Below are positions 17,531-26,724 of a DNA stretch of 64,000 bases, in pieces. The notes beneath the pieces were generated by a model. The model searched no databases. It was given only the letters and a program-made list of their open reading frames with translations, and had not been told where the DNA came from. Position 1 is the first letter of the stretch; each line of letters begins with the position of its first letter. Made by a program: the position numbers and the translations under genes. Location of the stretch: contig JAGBKB010000012.1 of NCBI GenBank assembly GCA_017934175.1, forward strand, positions 1-64,000. Direction: 5' to 3'. The DNA comes from Lachnospiraceae bacterium (GTDB lineage Bacteria > Bacillota > Clostridia > Lachnospirales > Lachnospiraceae).

Positions 17531-18791
17531 TAGTGACAATTCTAAAAATGTAAGAGAGTATTCATTTGAAATATTATACAATGTTATTTTTAATGATAAA
17601 TTATTAAACAATGAAATTGAACGAGTTTATCAAACATATGATATAAGTGATAACGATAAGTCGTATATAAAAAAAGAATGTACAGGTGTGATAGAAAACA
17701 TTGAAAGTATTGATACAATAATTAATGAGTATTCAAAAGTTAAAACAAACAAATTGAAACACGAGATTTTAATAGTTTTTAGAATATCAGTTTACGAAAT
17801 ATTATATTTGGATAAAGTGCCAGAATATGCCACTATTAATGAAGCGGTAAACATAATTAAAACTAAAAAATGTAGAAACTTATCAGGATATGTCAATGCT
17901 ACTTTAAAAAATATTGCAAAAAATAAAACTAAAAATAAAGAAAATAATAATAATTTAAATAAATACTGTTATTTCAAAATAGTTAATAATGATGACGCAT
18001 TAACTTTAAATGAATTAAATAACTTACACATAAATTATTATCCATATGATGGAAAACTTTTATTTAAACATACTAATATATATTATACAGATTCTTACAA
18101 AAATATTATCAATACTAATTCATTTAAAAATGGGAATATTATTATTCAAGATGCAAGTTCAGCATATTTAGTTGATAAGTTGTATGATTTAATTTCTGAA
18201 GAATATGATAGCTGTCAGGATGAAATTAAGATTCTTGATACTTGTTCGTCACCTGGTGGGAAAATAATATCTTTATATTTTTTGTTTAATAATGATAACC
18301 GAGATGGTTATTTTGAAGCAAGAGATATAAGTGAGTATAAAACTAATATAATTAGTGAAAACATTAAGCGACTAAAAATAAAAAATATGCAGGTGAAAGC
18401 ATATGATGCAACAAATTATATAAAAGATGATTTTGAAAAATATGACATTGTATTATGTGATGTTCCTTGCTCTGGAACTGGAGTTATAAATAAAAAACCA
18501 GATATAAAATTAAGAATTAATGATAGTAAAACAAAATCGCTTAAAACAATTCAGCAAAATATCTTAAATGTATCAAAAAACTATGTTAAGTTAGGCGGTA
18601 TTATCTCATATTCAACTTGTACCGAGACAAAAGAAGAAAATGAAGATAATATTAATGAGTTTATGGATAAAAACCCATCTTTTGAAAAAATATATGAGAA
18701 GAAGATTTTATCAAATGATGATAATAAAGCAGATGGGTTTTATATGTGTTTTTTAAAAAAGATTAATGAACATAAGAAATTATACAATTAA
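17508..18791 (+). CDS. rsmB: 16S rRNA (cytosine-5) methyltransferase RsmB
   Basis: A 427-residue SAM-dependent m5C methyltransferase for 16S rRNA (C967 in E. coli numbering). The N-terminal helical NusB-like RNA-binding domain (~15-140) is followed by the catalytic domain. The SAM motif is LDTCSSPGGK; DVPCSGTG carries Cys321 and the catalytic TC motif is YSTCT with Cys371. The start ATG 17508 overlaps yugP by 23 bases; ATG 17523 is possible. The region linking the two domains is unusually Asn/Lys rich, in keeping with the AT content. It belongs to the co-directional cluster around def. Confidence 0.93.
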   Translation: MAAEEMTNSDNSKNVREYSFEILYNVIFNDKLLNNEIERVYQTYDISDNDKSYIKKECTGVIENIESIDTIINEYSKVKTNKLKHEILIVFRISVYEILYLDKVPEYATINEAVNIIKTKKCRNLSGYVNATLKNIAKNKTKNKENNNNLNKYCYFKIVNNDDALTLNELNNLHINYYPYDGKLLFKHTNIYYTDSYKNIINTNSFKNGNIIIQDASSAYLVDKLYDLISEEYDSCQDEIKILDTCSSPGGKIISLYFLFNNDNRDGYFEARDISEYKTNIISENIKRLKIKNMQVKAYDATNYIKDDFEKYDIVLCDVPCSGTGVINKKPDIKLRINDSKTKSLKTIQQNILNVSKNYVKLGGIISYSTCTETKEENEDNINEFMDKNPSFEKIYEKKILSNDDNKADGFYMCFLKKINEHKKLYN

Positions 18792-19803
18792 AGAATTAGA
18801 AACAATATTATCAGATTTTGAGTTAGAAAAATATAGAACTAAACAGTTATTTATATGGCTGCATAAAAATGTTATTGGAGATATTGATAAAGCAACAAAT
18901 TTAAGTAAAAGATTAAGAAATACATTAAAAGAAAAATATGATTTTTCACTACCAAAAATATATAAAGAGTATAAATCAAAAATCGATGATACAAAAAAAT
19001 ACCTAATTTTATTAAATGATGGGAATATTATAGAATCTGTACTTATGAAATATAGTTTTGGGTATAGTATTTGTATAAGTTCACAAGTTGGCTGTAATAT
19101 GGGATGCTCATTTTGTGCATCAACTATTGGAGGGATGAAGAGAAATCTTGAAACCTATGAACTTTTAGCCCAAATATATTTAATACAGCAAATTAATAAT
19201 GTTAAAGTATCTAATATTGTGATAATGGGTTCTGGAGAGCCGCTATTAAATTTTGACAATATAGTTAAGTTTTTAAATATTATTAATGACGAAAATGGAC
19301 AAAACATTGGCATGAGAAATATTACTCTATCAACTTGTGGAATTGTGCCTAAAATTGAAGAATTAAAAAAATTAGAATTGCCAATAAATCTTGCGTTAAG
19401 TTTACATGCGCCAAATGATGATATAAGAAAAAAAATAATGCCTATTGCAAATAAATATAAACTTAAAGACATTTTTTATGCTATAGAAAAATATTTTGAA
19501 TGTACAAATAGAAGAGTGACATTTGAATACTGTTTGATTAAAGATATAAACGATGGAAAGAATAATGCACTTGAATTAGTTAAATTATTAAAAAATAGTT
19601 TTGATAGCCATGTTGATTATAATGTTAATTTAATACCTGTCAATGTGGTAAAAGAAAATAATTATAAAAGACCAAGTAATGATGATATTATGGAATTTAA
19701 AAATGTTTTGGATGCCCATAATATTATCACAACAATAAGAAGAGAATTAGGAAAGGACATAAGTGGCTCTTGTGGTCAACTTAGAGCAAGTGAGTTAATT
19801 TGA
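18766..19803 (+). CDS. rlmN: Dual-specificity RNA methyltransferase RlmN
   Basis: A radical-SAM enzyme that makes m2A in 23S rRNA (A2503) and in some tRNAs. At 345 residues it has the radical-SAM triad CNMGCSFC (Cys110, Cys114, Cys117), the GSGEPL segment and a C-terminal RRELGKDISGSCGQL with the resolving Cys. The conserved Cys near residue ~333 forms the covalent intermediate in this family. It overlaps rsmB by 26 bases and its stop overlaps the phosphatase start, so translation is coupled through the cluster. Confidence 0.96.
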   Translation: MNIRNYTIKELETILSDFELEKYRTKQLFIWLHKNVIGDIDKATNLSKRLRNTLKEKYDFSLPKIYKEYKSKIDDTKKYLILLNDGNIIESVLMKYSFGYSICISSQVGCNMGCSFCASTIGGMKRNLETYELLAQIYLIQQINNVKVSNIVIMGSGEPLLNFDNIVKFLNIINDENGQNIGMRNITLSTCGIVPKIEELKKLELPINLALSLHAPNDDIRKKIMPIANKYKLKDIFYAIEKYFECTNRRVTFEYCLIKDINDGKNNALELVKLLKNSFDSHVDYNVNLIPVNVVKENNYKRPSNDDIMEFKNVLDAHNIITTIRRELGKDISGSCGQLRASELI

Positions 19804-20717
19804 AATTTTTTGCAAAAACAGACCTTGGGAAAGTTAGACATATTAACCAAGATTATTATATAGCAGAAAATCGAAAAGTTGGAATCTTTCCAAATATCTT
19901 TTTAGTTGCAGATGGAGTTGGGAGTAATCAGGATAGTGGGTTTGCATCAAAACACTGTGCTGACTTTGTCATAGACCAATTAACATTATCAAAAAATGGT
20001 TCAGATTATAAAGATGAATTATTTAAAGCGTATAGATTAGCAAATACTGACCTTGTATATAGAATATTTGCAAATCCTGAATATAGAGGCATGGGGACAA
20101 CTATGGTTCTCTGTACTATCTTAAATGATAGGGCAATAGTTATTAATGTAGGTGATTCAAGATGTTACCATATTAGTAATTACAATATTAAACAAATAAC
20201 AAAAGACCATAGTATAGCAGAAGAACTGGTTAGTGAAAATGCTATATCAAGGGATTCCGAAAAATATAAAGAATATAAAAGTCAATTAAGCAGGGCTTTT
20301 GGTGCCGGAAAAAAGATTGAGCCAGATTTATTTGAAATTGATTTAACGTATGGTGATTACATTTTGTTATGTACTGATGGACTTAGCAATATGGTTGACA
20401 ATGAGAAAATATTAGAAATAGTAAATAGCGATAGTACTATAGAAACTAAAGTTGATGATTTAATTGAAGCAGCAAACTTAAATGGCGGTAGAGATAATAT
20501 AGCAATAATACTTATATATATTGATAACATAAATAAAGAAAATAGTGTATTTGATAGAGAAAAGCGTGCTTTAGATGAGGAAGCAAAAATACAATTACAT
20601 CTTCAGAATAGTGAAAAGAGAGATATAAAAGAAATATTAAAGAATAGAAAATCAATTATTGAACAGGGATTTAAAAGTAGAAGTAGAAAGAAAAAAGAAG
20701 GTGACATAAATGAGTAA
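19800..20717 (+). CDS. prpC: PP2C-type protein phosphatase (Stp/PrpC)
   Basis: This Ser/Thr phosphatase opposes the PASTA kinase encoded next. At 305 residues it has metal-binding blocks DLGKVRHINQDYY, VADGVGS (bacterial PP2C normally has DGMGG), GDSRCYH, LLCTDGLSN and a C-terminal GGRDNIAIILI. The start is TTG at 19800, inside the rlmN stop (TTGA overlap). A basic tail of about 60 residues (RSRKKK) extends beyond the catalytic domain. It overlaps the kinase start by eight bases. Confidence 0.93.
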   Translation: MKFFAKTDLGKVRHINQDYYIAENRKVGIFPNIFLVADGVGSNQDSGFASKHCADFVIDQLTLSKNGSDYKDELFKAYRLANTDLVYRIFANPEYRGMGTTMVLCTILNDRAIVINVGDSRCYHISNYNIKQITKDHSIAEELVSENAISRDSEKYKEYKSQLSRAFGAGKKIEPDLFEIDLTYGDYILLCTDGLSNMVDNEKILEIVNSDSTIETKVDDLIEAANLNGGRDNIAIILIYIDNINKENSVFDREKRALDEEAKIQLHLQNSEKRDIKEILKNRKSIIEQGFKSRSRKKKEGDINE

Positions 20718-22809
20718 TAATGATAATATACAACTTAATAGATTATCTGGTAGGTATGAGATAATTGAACAAGTTGGTGTAGGTGGCATGAGTTATGTCT
20801 ACAAGGCTTATGATTCAAAGAAGAAAAAAATAGTTGCTATTAAGATGCTTAGGGATGAACTTGCTATTGATGAAGAGTTTGTTGCGAAGTTTAAAAGCGA
20901 AGCACTCGCATGTAAAGAAATCAAACATAAAAATGTTATAGGTGCATATGATGTTGTAGATGAAGGCAATATGCATTATATAGTTATGGAGTTTGTGGAA
21001 GGAACCACACTTAATAAATACATTAAAAATAAAGGCAAACTAACCAATGAAGAGACCATTGCTATTTCTTTGCAAGTTGCTAAAGGAATAAGTGCTGCTC
21101 ATAAAAAAGGTATTATTCATAGAGACATTAAACCTCAAAATATAGTTATTAATGACAAAGGGATAGTAAAAATTACTGATTTTGGTATAGCAAGGGCTAT
21201 AACAAGTACTACAAAGAATATTTCTGTCATTGGAACAGTTCATTATATAAGTCCAGAACAAGTTAGAAATACTAAAGTAGATTATAGGTCAGATATATAT
21301 TCATTTGGCTGTACTATGTATGAAATGATTACAGGAGTTGTGCCTTTTGAGGGTGATACTCCACTTGATATTATTGTGTCTCACTTAAGAAATAATTTAC
21401 CCGCTCCAAGCATTAAAAATGATAAAATATATAAGAGCCTTGAAAAAATAATTTTAAAAGCTGCAAGAATGCTTCAAAGTGAAAGATATCAAAATATTGA
21501 ATCTATGATTAGTGATCTTGAGTATGCACTTAAAGATAAAGAAGGGACATACATTAAAGATACAAATTACGATGATGATGATGAAGGTAAAACTGTTATA
21601 ATTACTGATGAAGATATGAAAGTAATTAAAGCAGTTTCAGAAAAGTACTCTAATAAACAAAAGTATAATAAAACAAATGAAAGTTTAACTCCAGAACAAC
21701 AAGCATTTTATGATAAGTATATAAGAGATGGTGCTTATAAACATCATCTATTGATGAGAAGATTAATCTTTGGAGCAATTATTGCTATTATGTTATTAGT
21801 TACTCTTATGTTATTTATTGCTTTAGATACAAGAAAGATGGAAAATATTTCACTTGAAGATATAGCGACAGATAGTATAATTAGAGAGAATATCGCTAAA
21901 TCAATTAATGGGTTGTATTATGATTTCGCAAATAATTTAGTTGAAGGGTATGGAATTACTTTAAATATTGCAGGTGAAGAGTTTAATAATCAAATTGAAA
22001 GTGGTAAAATAATTAAAGTAGTTAAAGACAATACTAATTTAAATAAAACCATAGATGTTATTGTATCTATGGGACCAGAAGTTATTGATTTTACTAATAA
22101 AGAAGAACTACAAAATACAAAATGGGAAGATATGCTTGAAAAACTTAGGCAGAGAAATTTATTTTATATAACTTCAGAGATTAATGATAATATAGTACCA
22201 AAAGGTAATATAATAGGTGTTAATAAGAATAATAGTTCTGAAGAAGGGACATTAGTATTTACTATTAGTAAAGGTTCAAATACTGGCACAAAAACAATGC
22301 CAAATCTTGTTGGGAAAACAATTTCAGAAGCAAGAGACTTACTTGAAGTTAATCAATTAAGCATAGGCGAAATTAAGTATGTAAGAAATGGAAGCTATGA
22401 TGGAAATATAGTTATGAATCAGTCAGTTGATAAAGGAACTGAAGTTGATATTTTAACACCAATAGACCTTGTAATAAGTGCTGGAATGGATGGTTCGGAA
22501 TTTGTGTCTTCAAATGAAAATGTATGGCATGGTCAATTAAATGCAAAATATATAGTAAGTAAAAGTAATTCTCCTAATTATGAAGGTTCAGGAGTTATTA
22601 TATTACAAGTACGACTTGCACAATATATAAATGATGGAATAGTATATAAAGAATTGATTGAAGCACAGGAGTATAAAGTAGGAACAATTTTACCTCTTGT
22701 ATTCCCACAAATAGATGGAGAATATGGAGTGGCAACTGGCAAAGTTGAAGTTGTAGATGTTGAACACGATATAGTAATGAACTCTTATGAAGTTACATTT
22801 AAACCATAG
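20710..22809 (+). CDS. prkC: Membrane Ser/Thr kinase with PASTA domain (PrkC type)
   Basis: A transmembrane Hanks-type kinase that senses peptidoglycan or lipid II and regulates cell-wall growth. The cytoplasmic kinase domain (~15-275) shows GVGGMSYVYKA, Lys45, catalytic HRDIKPQN (Asp139) and DFG (157-159). A juxtamembrane acidic linker precedes the single membrane helix at ~351-372. Outside, one clear PASTA domain (MPNLVGKTISEARDLLE, ~530-597) is preceded by two weaker repeats, and a ~100-residue C-terminal domain of unknown type ends the protein. In many Firmicutes rsgA follows; here rpe follows directly. Confidence 0.95.
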   Translation: MSNNDNIQLNRLSGRYEIIEQVGVGGMSYVYKAYDSKKKKIVAIKMLRDELAIDEEFVAKFKSEALACKEIKHKNVIGAYDVVDEGNMHYIVMEFVEGTTLNKYIKNKGKLTNEETIAISLQVAKGISAAHKKGIIHRDIKPQNIVINDKGIVKITDFGIARAITSTTKNISVIGTVHYISPEQVRNTKVDYRSDIYSFGCTMYEMITGVVPFEGDTPLDIIVSHLRNNLPAPSIKNDKIYKSLEKIILKAARMLQSERYQNIESMISDLEYALKDKEGTYIKDTNYDDDDEGKTVIITDEDMKVIKAVSEKYSNKQKYNKTNESLTPEQQAFYDKYIRDGAYKHHLLMRRLIFGAIIAIMLLVTLMLFIALDTRKMENISLEDIATDSIIRENIAKSINGLYYDFANNLVEGYGITLNIAGEEFNNQIESGKIIKVVKDNTNLNKTIDVIVSMGPEVIDFTNKEELQNTKWEDMLEKLRQRNLFYITSEINDNIVPKGNIIGVNKNNSSEEGTLVFTISKGSNTGTKTMPNLVGKTISEARDLLEVNQLSIGEIKYVRNGSYDGNIVMNQSVDKGTEVDILTPIDLVISAGMDGSEFVSSNENVWHGQLNAKYIVSKSNSPNYEGSGVIILQVRLAQYINDGIVYKELIEAQEYKVGTILPLVFPQIDGEYGVATGKVEVVDVEHDIVMNSYEVTFKP

Positions 22810-22819
22810 TGGAGGTTAT

Positions 22820-23479
22820 ATGCGTTATTTAGCACCGTCATTACTTTCTGCAAATTTTTATAATTTAGAAAATGATTTAAATATTTTATCGAAAAAAAAT
22901 ATAAAATATCTTCATTTAGATGTGATGGATGGTATGTTTGTTCCAAATATCAGTATAGGCATACCAGTAATATCATCAATTAAAAAGAATACAAAAGATA
23001 CTTTTATACTTGATACACATTTAATGATAGAAAAACCAGAAAGATATATTGATAATTTCAAAGATGCAGGCGCTGATATTCTGACAATACATAGAGAAAT
23101 ATCAAGTGACTATTTAAAAGTTATTGATTTGATAAAGGACAGCGGATTAAAAGTTGGTGTTAGTATTAATCCTGAAACTGATGTAAATAAAATCATAGAT
23201 GCGATAGATAAGGTTGATTTAATACTTGTAATGAGTGTCCACCCTGGGTTTGGAGGACAACAGTTTATAGAATCTTCACTTGAAAAAATTGCATTTTTAA
23301 ATGATTTAAGAAATAAAAATGGATATAATTATAAAATTGAGGTTGATGGTGGGATATATGTAGAAAATGTAAATAAAGTAATAAATGCTGGTGCTGATAT
23401 AATAGTGTCAGGGTCAGGTGTGTTTAAAGGTAATATAAGTGAAAATATTGATAGATTTATGGAAACATTTAAGGAATAG
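22820..23479 (+). CDS. rpe: Ribulose-phosphate 3-epimerase
   Basis: Interconverts ribulose-5-phosphate and xylulose-5-phosphate in the pentose phosphate pathway. ATG 22820 with GTGGAGG upstream gives the standard N terminus YLAPSLLSANF. The TIM-barrel motifs are LHLDVMDGMFVPNIS (catalytic Asp), HLMIEKPERYI, VMSVHPGFGGQ and EVDGGI, with the phosphate-binding GSGVF at the end. At ~219 residues its length is normal. It is probably in the same operon as prkC. Confidence 0.97.
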   Translation: MRYLAPSLLSANFYNLENDLNILSKKNIKYLHLDVMDGMFVPNISIGIPVISSIKKNTKDTFILDTHLMIEKPERYIDNFKDAGADILTIHREISSDYLKVIDLIKDSGLKVGVSINPETDVNKIIDAIDKVDLILVMSVHPGFGGQQFIESSLEKIAFLNDLRNKNGYNYKIEVDGGIYVENVNKVINAGADIIVSGSGVFKGNISENIDRFMETFKE

Positions 23480-23482
23480 TAT

Positions 23483-24346
23483 ATGAATAAAAAAATTTTA
23501 TTGATAAATGAATTAAAGAGAAATAATCGAGATGGATATCTAAACTCTGTGTCTATTGTGTCAGCGTTTGGGGATAGAGCATATACATGCATCGATGAAA
23601 ATATTAAATATGATGCTGTTATAACAGGATATATTAAAAATAGTGACTATATTTTAAATGTAAGAGAATATATAGCAGACTTAAAACTTGATAATAATAG
23701 AGTTTTGACATTAATTGACCCTTGCTTCGCAGATTCTGGAATAAAATATGATGGAATAACTGATAATCACATTTCAAACTTTAAAAAACTGCTTGAGTTA
23801 TCGGATATTATGACTCCAAACCTTACTGAAGCCTGTATGCTTGTTAATGAACCTTATGAAAAGTATAGAGAAAAATATTGTACAATCGTATATGAAAGTG
23901 GAAATAAAGATAAAACCAATGAGTTGTCTAAAAAGATAATAGAAAGTATTTTCCCACTACTTGAAAAATTACGAATTAAGAAGAATCAAATTACCATCAT
24001 AACTGGAATAGAACTATATAATTCAGTTTTAACTATACTTGATGTCTATGATGGAGACCATGGCAAAAGACAGACAACTTGCAACTACTCCGAAAAAATA
24101 GAGGATAGGAGCGGTGCAGGAGAAATATTTAATACTATGTTTTTTGAAACTTCAACTAATGGATTTAATTTAGTAGATTCACTGTCAGCCTCCACATCCT
24201 TCGTAAATAATTCACTTCGGTTCTCAAGAGATAATAATTTTGATAAAAAATATGGCATAGTTTTTGAGCCAATATTGTATGACAATGTGACTACTATAAA
24301 ACAAAGATTAATAGATATTAAAAATAATATAAAAAATAAGGAGTAA
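23483..24346 (+). CDS. PfkB-family pyridoxal/pyridoxamine kinase-like protein, altered active site
   Basis: A 287-residue protein with the layout of PdxY/PdxK-type pyridoxal kinases. The middle of the protein is typical: YDAVITGYI, REYIADLK, LIDPCFAD-G, and DIMTPNLTEACML. The normal catalytic GxGD motif near the C terminus appears as SGAGE, replacing the catalytic Asp by Glu. The N-terminal substrate loop normally containing a small residue-rich motif is replaced by NELKRNNRDGYLNS. It may have lost or changed activity. It occupies the place where a thiamine pyrophosphokinase (thiN) often follows rpe, but no thiN features are seen. Three bases separate it from rpe and from serS, which suggests one operon. 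Confidence 0.7.
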   Translation: MNKKILLINELKRNNRDGYLNSVSIVSAFGDRAYTCIDENIKYDAVITGYIKNSDYILNVREYIADLKLDNNRVLTLIDPCFADSGIKYDGITDNHISNFKKLLELSDIMTPNLTEACMLVNEPYEKYREKYCTIVYESGNKDKTNELSKKIIESIFPLLEKLRIKKNQITIITGIELYNSVLTILDVYDGDHGKRQTTCNYSEKIEDRSGAGEIFNTMFFETSTNGFNLVDSLSASTSFVNNSLRFSRDNNFDKKYGIVFEPILYDNVTTIKQRLIDIKNNIKNKE

Positions 24347-24349
24347 TAT

Positions 24350-25660
24350 ATGTTAGATATTAAGTTTGTTTATGACAATAAAGATTTAGTAAAAGAAAAT
24401 ATTAAGAAAAAATTTCAAGAACAAAAATTGCCACTTGTTGATGAAGTGTGTGATGTCTATGATGAAAAAAGAAAAATCCAAATGGCTGCAGACAATTTAA
24501 GACAGAATAGAAATAAATTATCTAAAGAAATTGGTGCTTTGATGGCAAAAGGGCAAAAGGAAGAAGCGGAAAAGTTAAAATTACAAGTTAAAACTGAAGG
24601 GGAAGAACTTGATAGTTTAGAAGTTAAAGAAAGTGAAATAGAAAAAAAATTAATTGAAATACTAATGAACATACCTAATATGATAGACCCATCTGTTCCT
24701 ATAGGTAAAGATGACTCTGAAAATGTTGAAGTTGAAAAGTTTGGTGACCCTGTTGTGCCACCTTATGAGATACCTTATCATACTGACATAATGGAAAGTT
24801 TTGATGGAATAGATATGGATGCTGCAGGGAGAGTTGCAGGGAACGGATTTTATTATTTGCTTGGTGATATAGCAAGACTTCATTCTGCCGTATTATCTTA
24901 TGCTCGTGATTTTATGATAGATAGAGGTTTTACATATGCAATCCCACCTTATATGATACATGCTGATGTAGTTACTGGCGTTATGTCTTTCCCTGAAATG
25001 GATGCTATGATGTATAAAATTGAAGGCGAAGATTTGTATTTAATAGGTACAAGTGAACATTCAATGATAGGAAAGTTTAAAGACCAAATCATAACCAAAG
25101 ATAAATTACCTATAACTATGACATCTTTTTCTCCTTGCTTCAGAAAGGAAAAAGGTGCTCATGGCATAGAGGAAAGAGGCGTATATCGTATACACCAGTT
25201 TGAAAAACAGGAGATGATTGTTGTCTGCGAGCCAGAAGAATCTATGAAATGGTACAATATTTTATGGAAAAATACTGTAGATTTCTTTAGAAGTCTTGAA
25301 ATCCCAGTTAGACAACTTGAGTGCTGTTCTGGAGACCTTGCTGACTTAAAAACTAAATCTTGTGATGTAGAGGCTTGGAGCCCAAGACAAAAAAAATATT
25401 TTGAAGTTGGTTCTTGCTCTAATTTAACTGATGCACAGGCAAGAAGATTAAAAATAAGAATTAAAGGTGAGAAAGAAAATTATTATGCTCATACTTTAAA
25501 TAATACCTGTGTTGCACCCCCAAGAATGTTAATTGCATTTTTGGAGAATCATCTTAAAGTTGATGGTACATTATATATACCAGAGCCATTGAGACCATAT
25601 ATGGGTGGCAAGGATAAACTTATCCCAAAGTATAATTCAATTACTGTAAAAAAGAAATAA
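24350..25660 (+). CDS. serS: Seryl-tRNA synthetase
   Basis: Charges tRNA-Ser; the same enzyme also makes Ser-tRNA(Sec), the precursor for the selenocysteine used in SelD of this window. At 436 residues it has an N-terminal coiled-coil arm (~30-105) and a class II catalytic domain with GTSEHSMIG, FRKEKGAHG (motif 2), VRQLECCSGDLA and a C-terminal motif 3 ending in LIAFLENH. An AAGGAG ribosome site lies upstream of ATG 24350. A remarkable number of cysteines (ECCSGD, SCDVEAWS, GSCSNL) line the catalytic pocket; this is seen in the rarer clostridial SerRS type. Confidence 0.95.
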   Translation: MLDIKFVYDNKDLVKENIKKKFQEQKLPLVDEVCDVYDEKRKIQMAADNLRQNRNKLSKEIGALMAKGQKEEAEKLKLQVKTEGEELDSLEVKESEIEKKLIEILMNIPNMIDPSVPIGKDDSENVEVEKFGDPVVPPYEIPYHTDIMESFDGIDMDAAGRVAGNGFYYLLGDIARLHSAVLSYARDFMIDRGFTYAIPPYMIHADVVTGVMSFPEMDAMMYKIEGEDLYLIGTSEHSMIGKFKDQIITKDKLPITMTSFSPCFRKEKGAHGIEERGVYRIHQFEKQEMIVVCEPEESMKWYNILWKNTVDFFRSLEIPVRQLECCSGDLADLKTKSCDVEAWSPRQKKYFEVGSCSNLTDAQARRLKIRIKGEKENYYAHTLNNTCVAPPRMLIAFLENHLKVDGTLYIPEPLRPYMGGKDKLIPKYNSITVKKK

Positions 25661-25698
25661 TTAAAATATTTAACATAGATTTTAGTAAAGGATAAAAA

Positions 25699-26709
25699 AT
25701 GAAAATATTAGTTGCCGGTGGAGCAGGATATATAGGAAGTCATACAATAGTAGAATTATTAAATAGTGGTTATGAAGTTGTGTGTGTTGATAACTTATAT
25801 AATTCAAAATTAAAGACAATTAAAAATATTGTAAAAATTGCTTCTAAAAATATTCCTTTTTATAAGGTTGACTGTACAGACAAAAAGAAACTTGAAAAAG
25901 TATTTTTAAAGGAACATTTTGATACAGTTATTATGTTTCAAGGATATAAAGCAGTTGGGGAGTCTGTAAAAGAACCACTTAAATATTATAGAAATAACAT
26001 AGATTCTGCTCTTACAATTTTAGAATTAATGGATAAATATAGTGTTCACAATGTTATTTTTTCATCATCGGCTACTGTATATGGTAAAAATGCAAAGTCA
26101 CCGATAAAAGAATCTGATGATGCACTATGTTTAAATGAAATAACTAATCCTTATGGTGAAACTAAAGCAATGATAGAGAAAATACTTATGGATAAGTCAA
26201 ATGCTGATAAAAACTTTAAGGCTGTTATTTTAAGATATTTTAATCCAGTTGGAGCCCATAGTTCTGGGCTTATTGGAGAAGACCCCAATGGTATACCAAA
26301 TAATCTTATGCCATATATAGCAAAGGTAGCAACTAATAAATTACCATATTTGAATGTATATGGAAATGATTATAAGACTAAAGATGGGACAGGTGTTAGA
26401 GACTATATACATGTTGTTGATTTGGCAAAAGGTCATGTTGCTGCACTTAAATGTTTCAAAGGAAATAAAAATAATTTATTTATTTATAACCTTGGAACGG
26501 GAAAAGGTACTTCAGTTCTTGATTTAGTTAATGCTTATAAGAAATCAAATAAATTAAATGTTAAATATAAGATTGTAGGAAGAAGATTAGGAGATATTGA
26601 TAAACTATATTGTAATCCTAAAAAGGCTAATAATGAACTTAAATGGAGCGCTAAACTAAATATTGAATCAATGTGTGAATCAAGTTATAATTTTGAAAAG
26701 AATAATTAG
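25699..26709 (+). CDS. galE: UDP-glucose 4-epimerase
   Basis: Interconverts UDP-glucose and UDP-galactose (Leloir pathway and surface polysaccharide precursors). At 336 residues it is an extended SDR with GGAGYIGSHT at the N terminus, SSSATVYG and the catalytic YGETK (YxxxK). It also has the conserved NPVGAHSSGLIGEDP and RDYIHVVDLA segments. AAAGGA precedes the ATG. It lies alone between serS and mgtE. Confidence 0.93.
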   Translation: MKILVAGGAGYIGSHTIVELLNSGYEVVCVDNLYNSKLKTIKNIVKIASKNIPFYKVDCTDKKKLEKVFLKEHFDTVIMFQGYKAVGESVKEPLKYYRNNIDSALTILELMDKYSVHNVIFSSSATVYGKNAKSPIKESDDALCLNEITNPYGETKAMIEKILMDKSNADKNFKAVILRYFNPVGAHSSGLIGEDPNGIPNNLMPYIAKVATNKLPYLNVYGNDYKTKDGTGVRDYIHVVDLAKGHVAALKCFKGNKNNLFIYNLGTGKGTSVLDLVNAYKKSNKLNVKYKIVGRRLGDIDKLYCNPKKANNELKWSAKLNIESMCESSYNFEKNN

Positions 26710-26724
26710 AGTTTGGAGGGTGTT

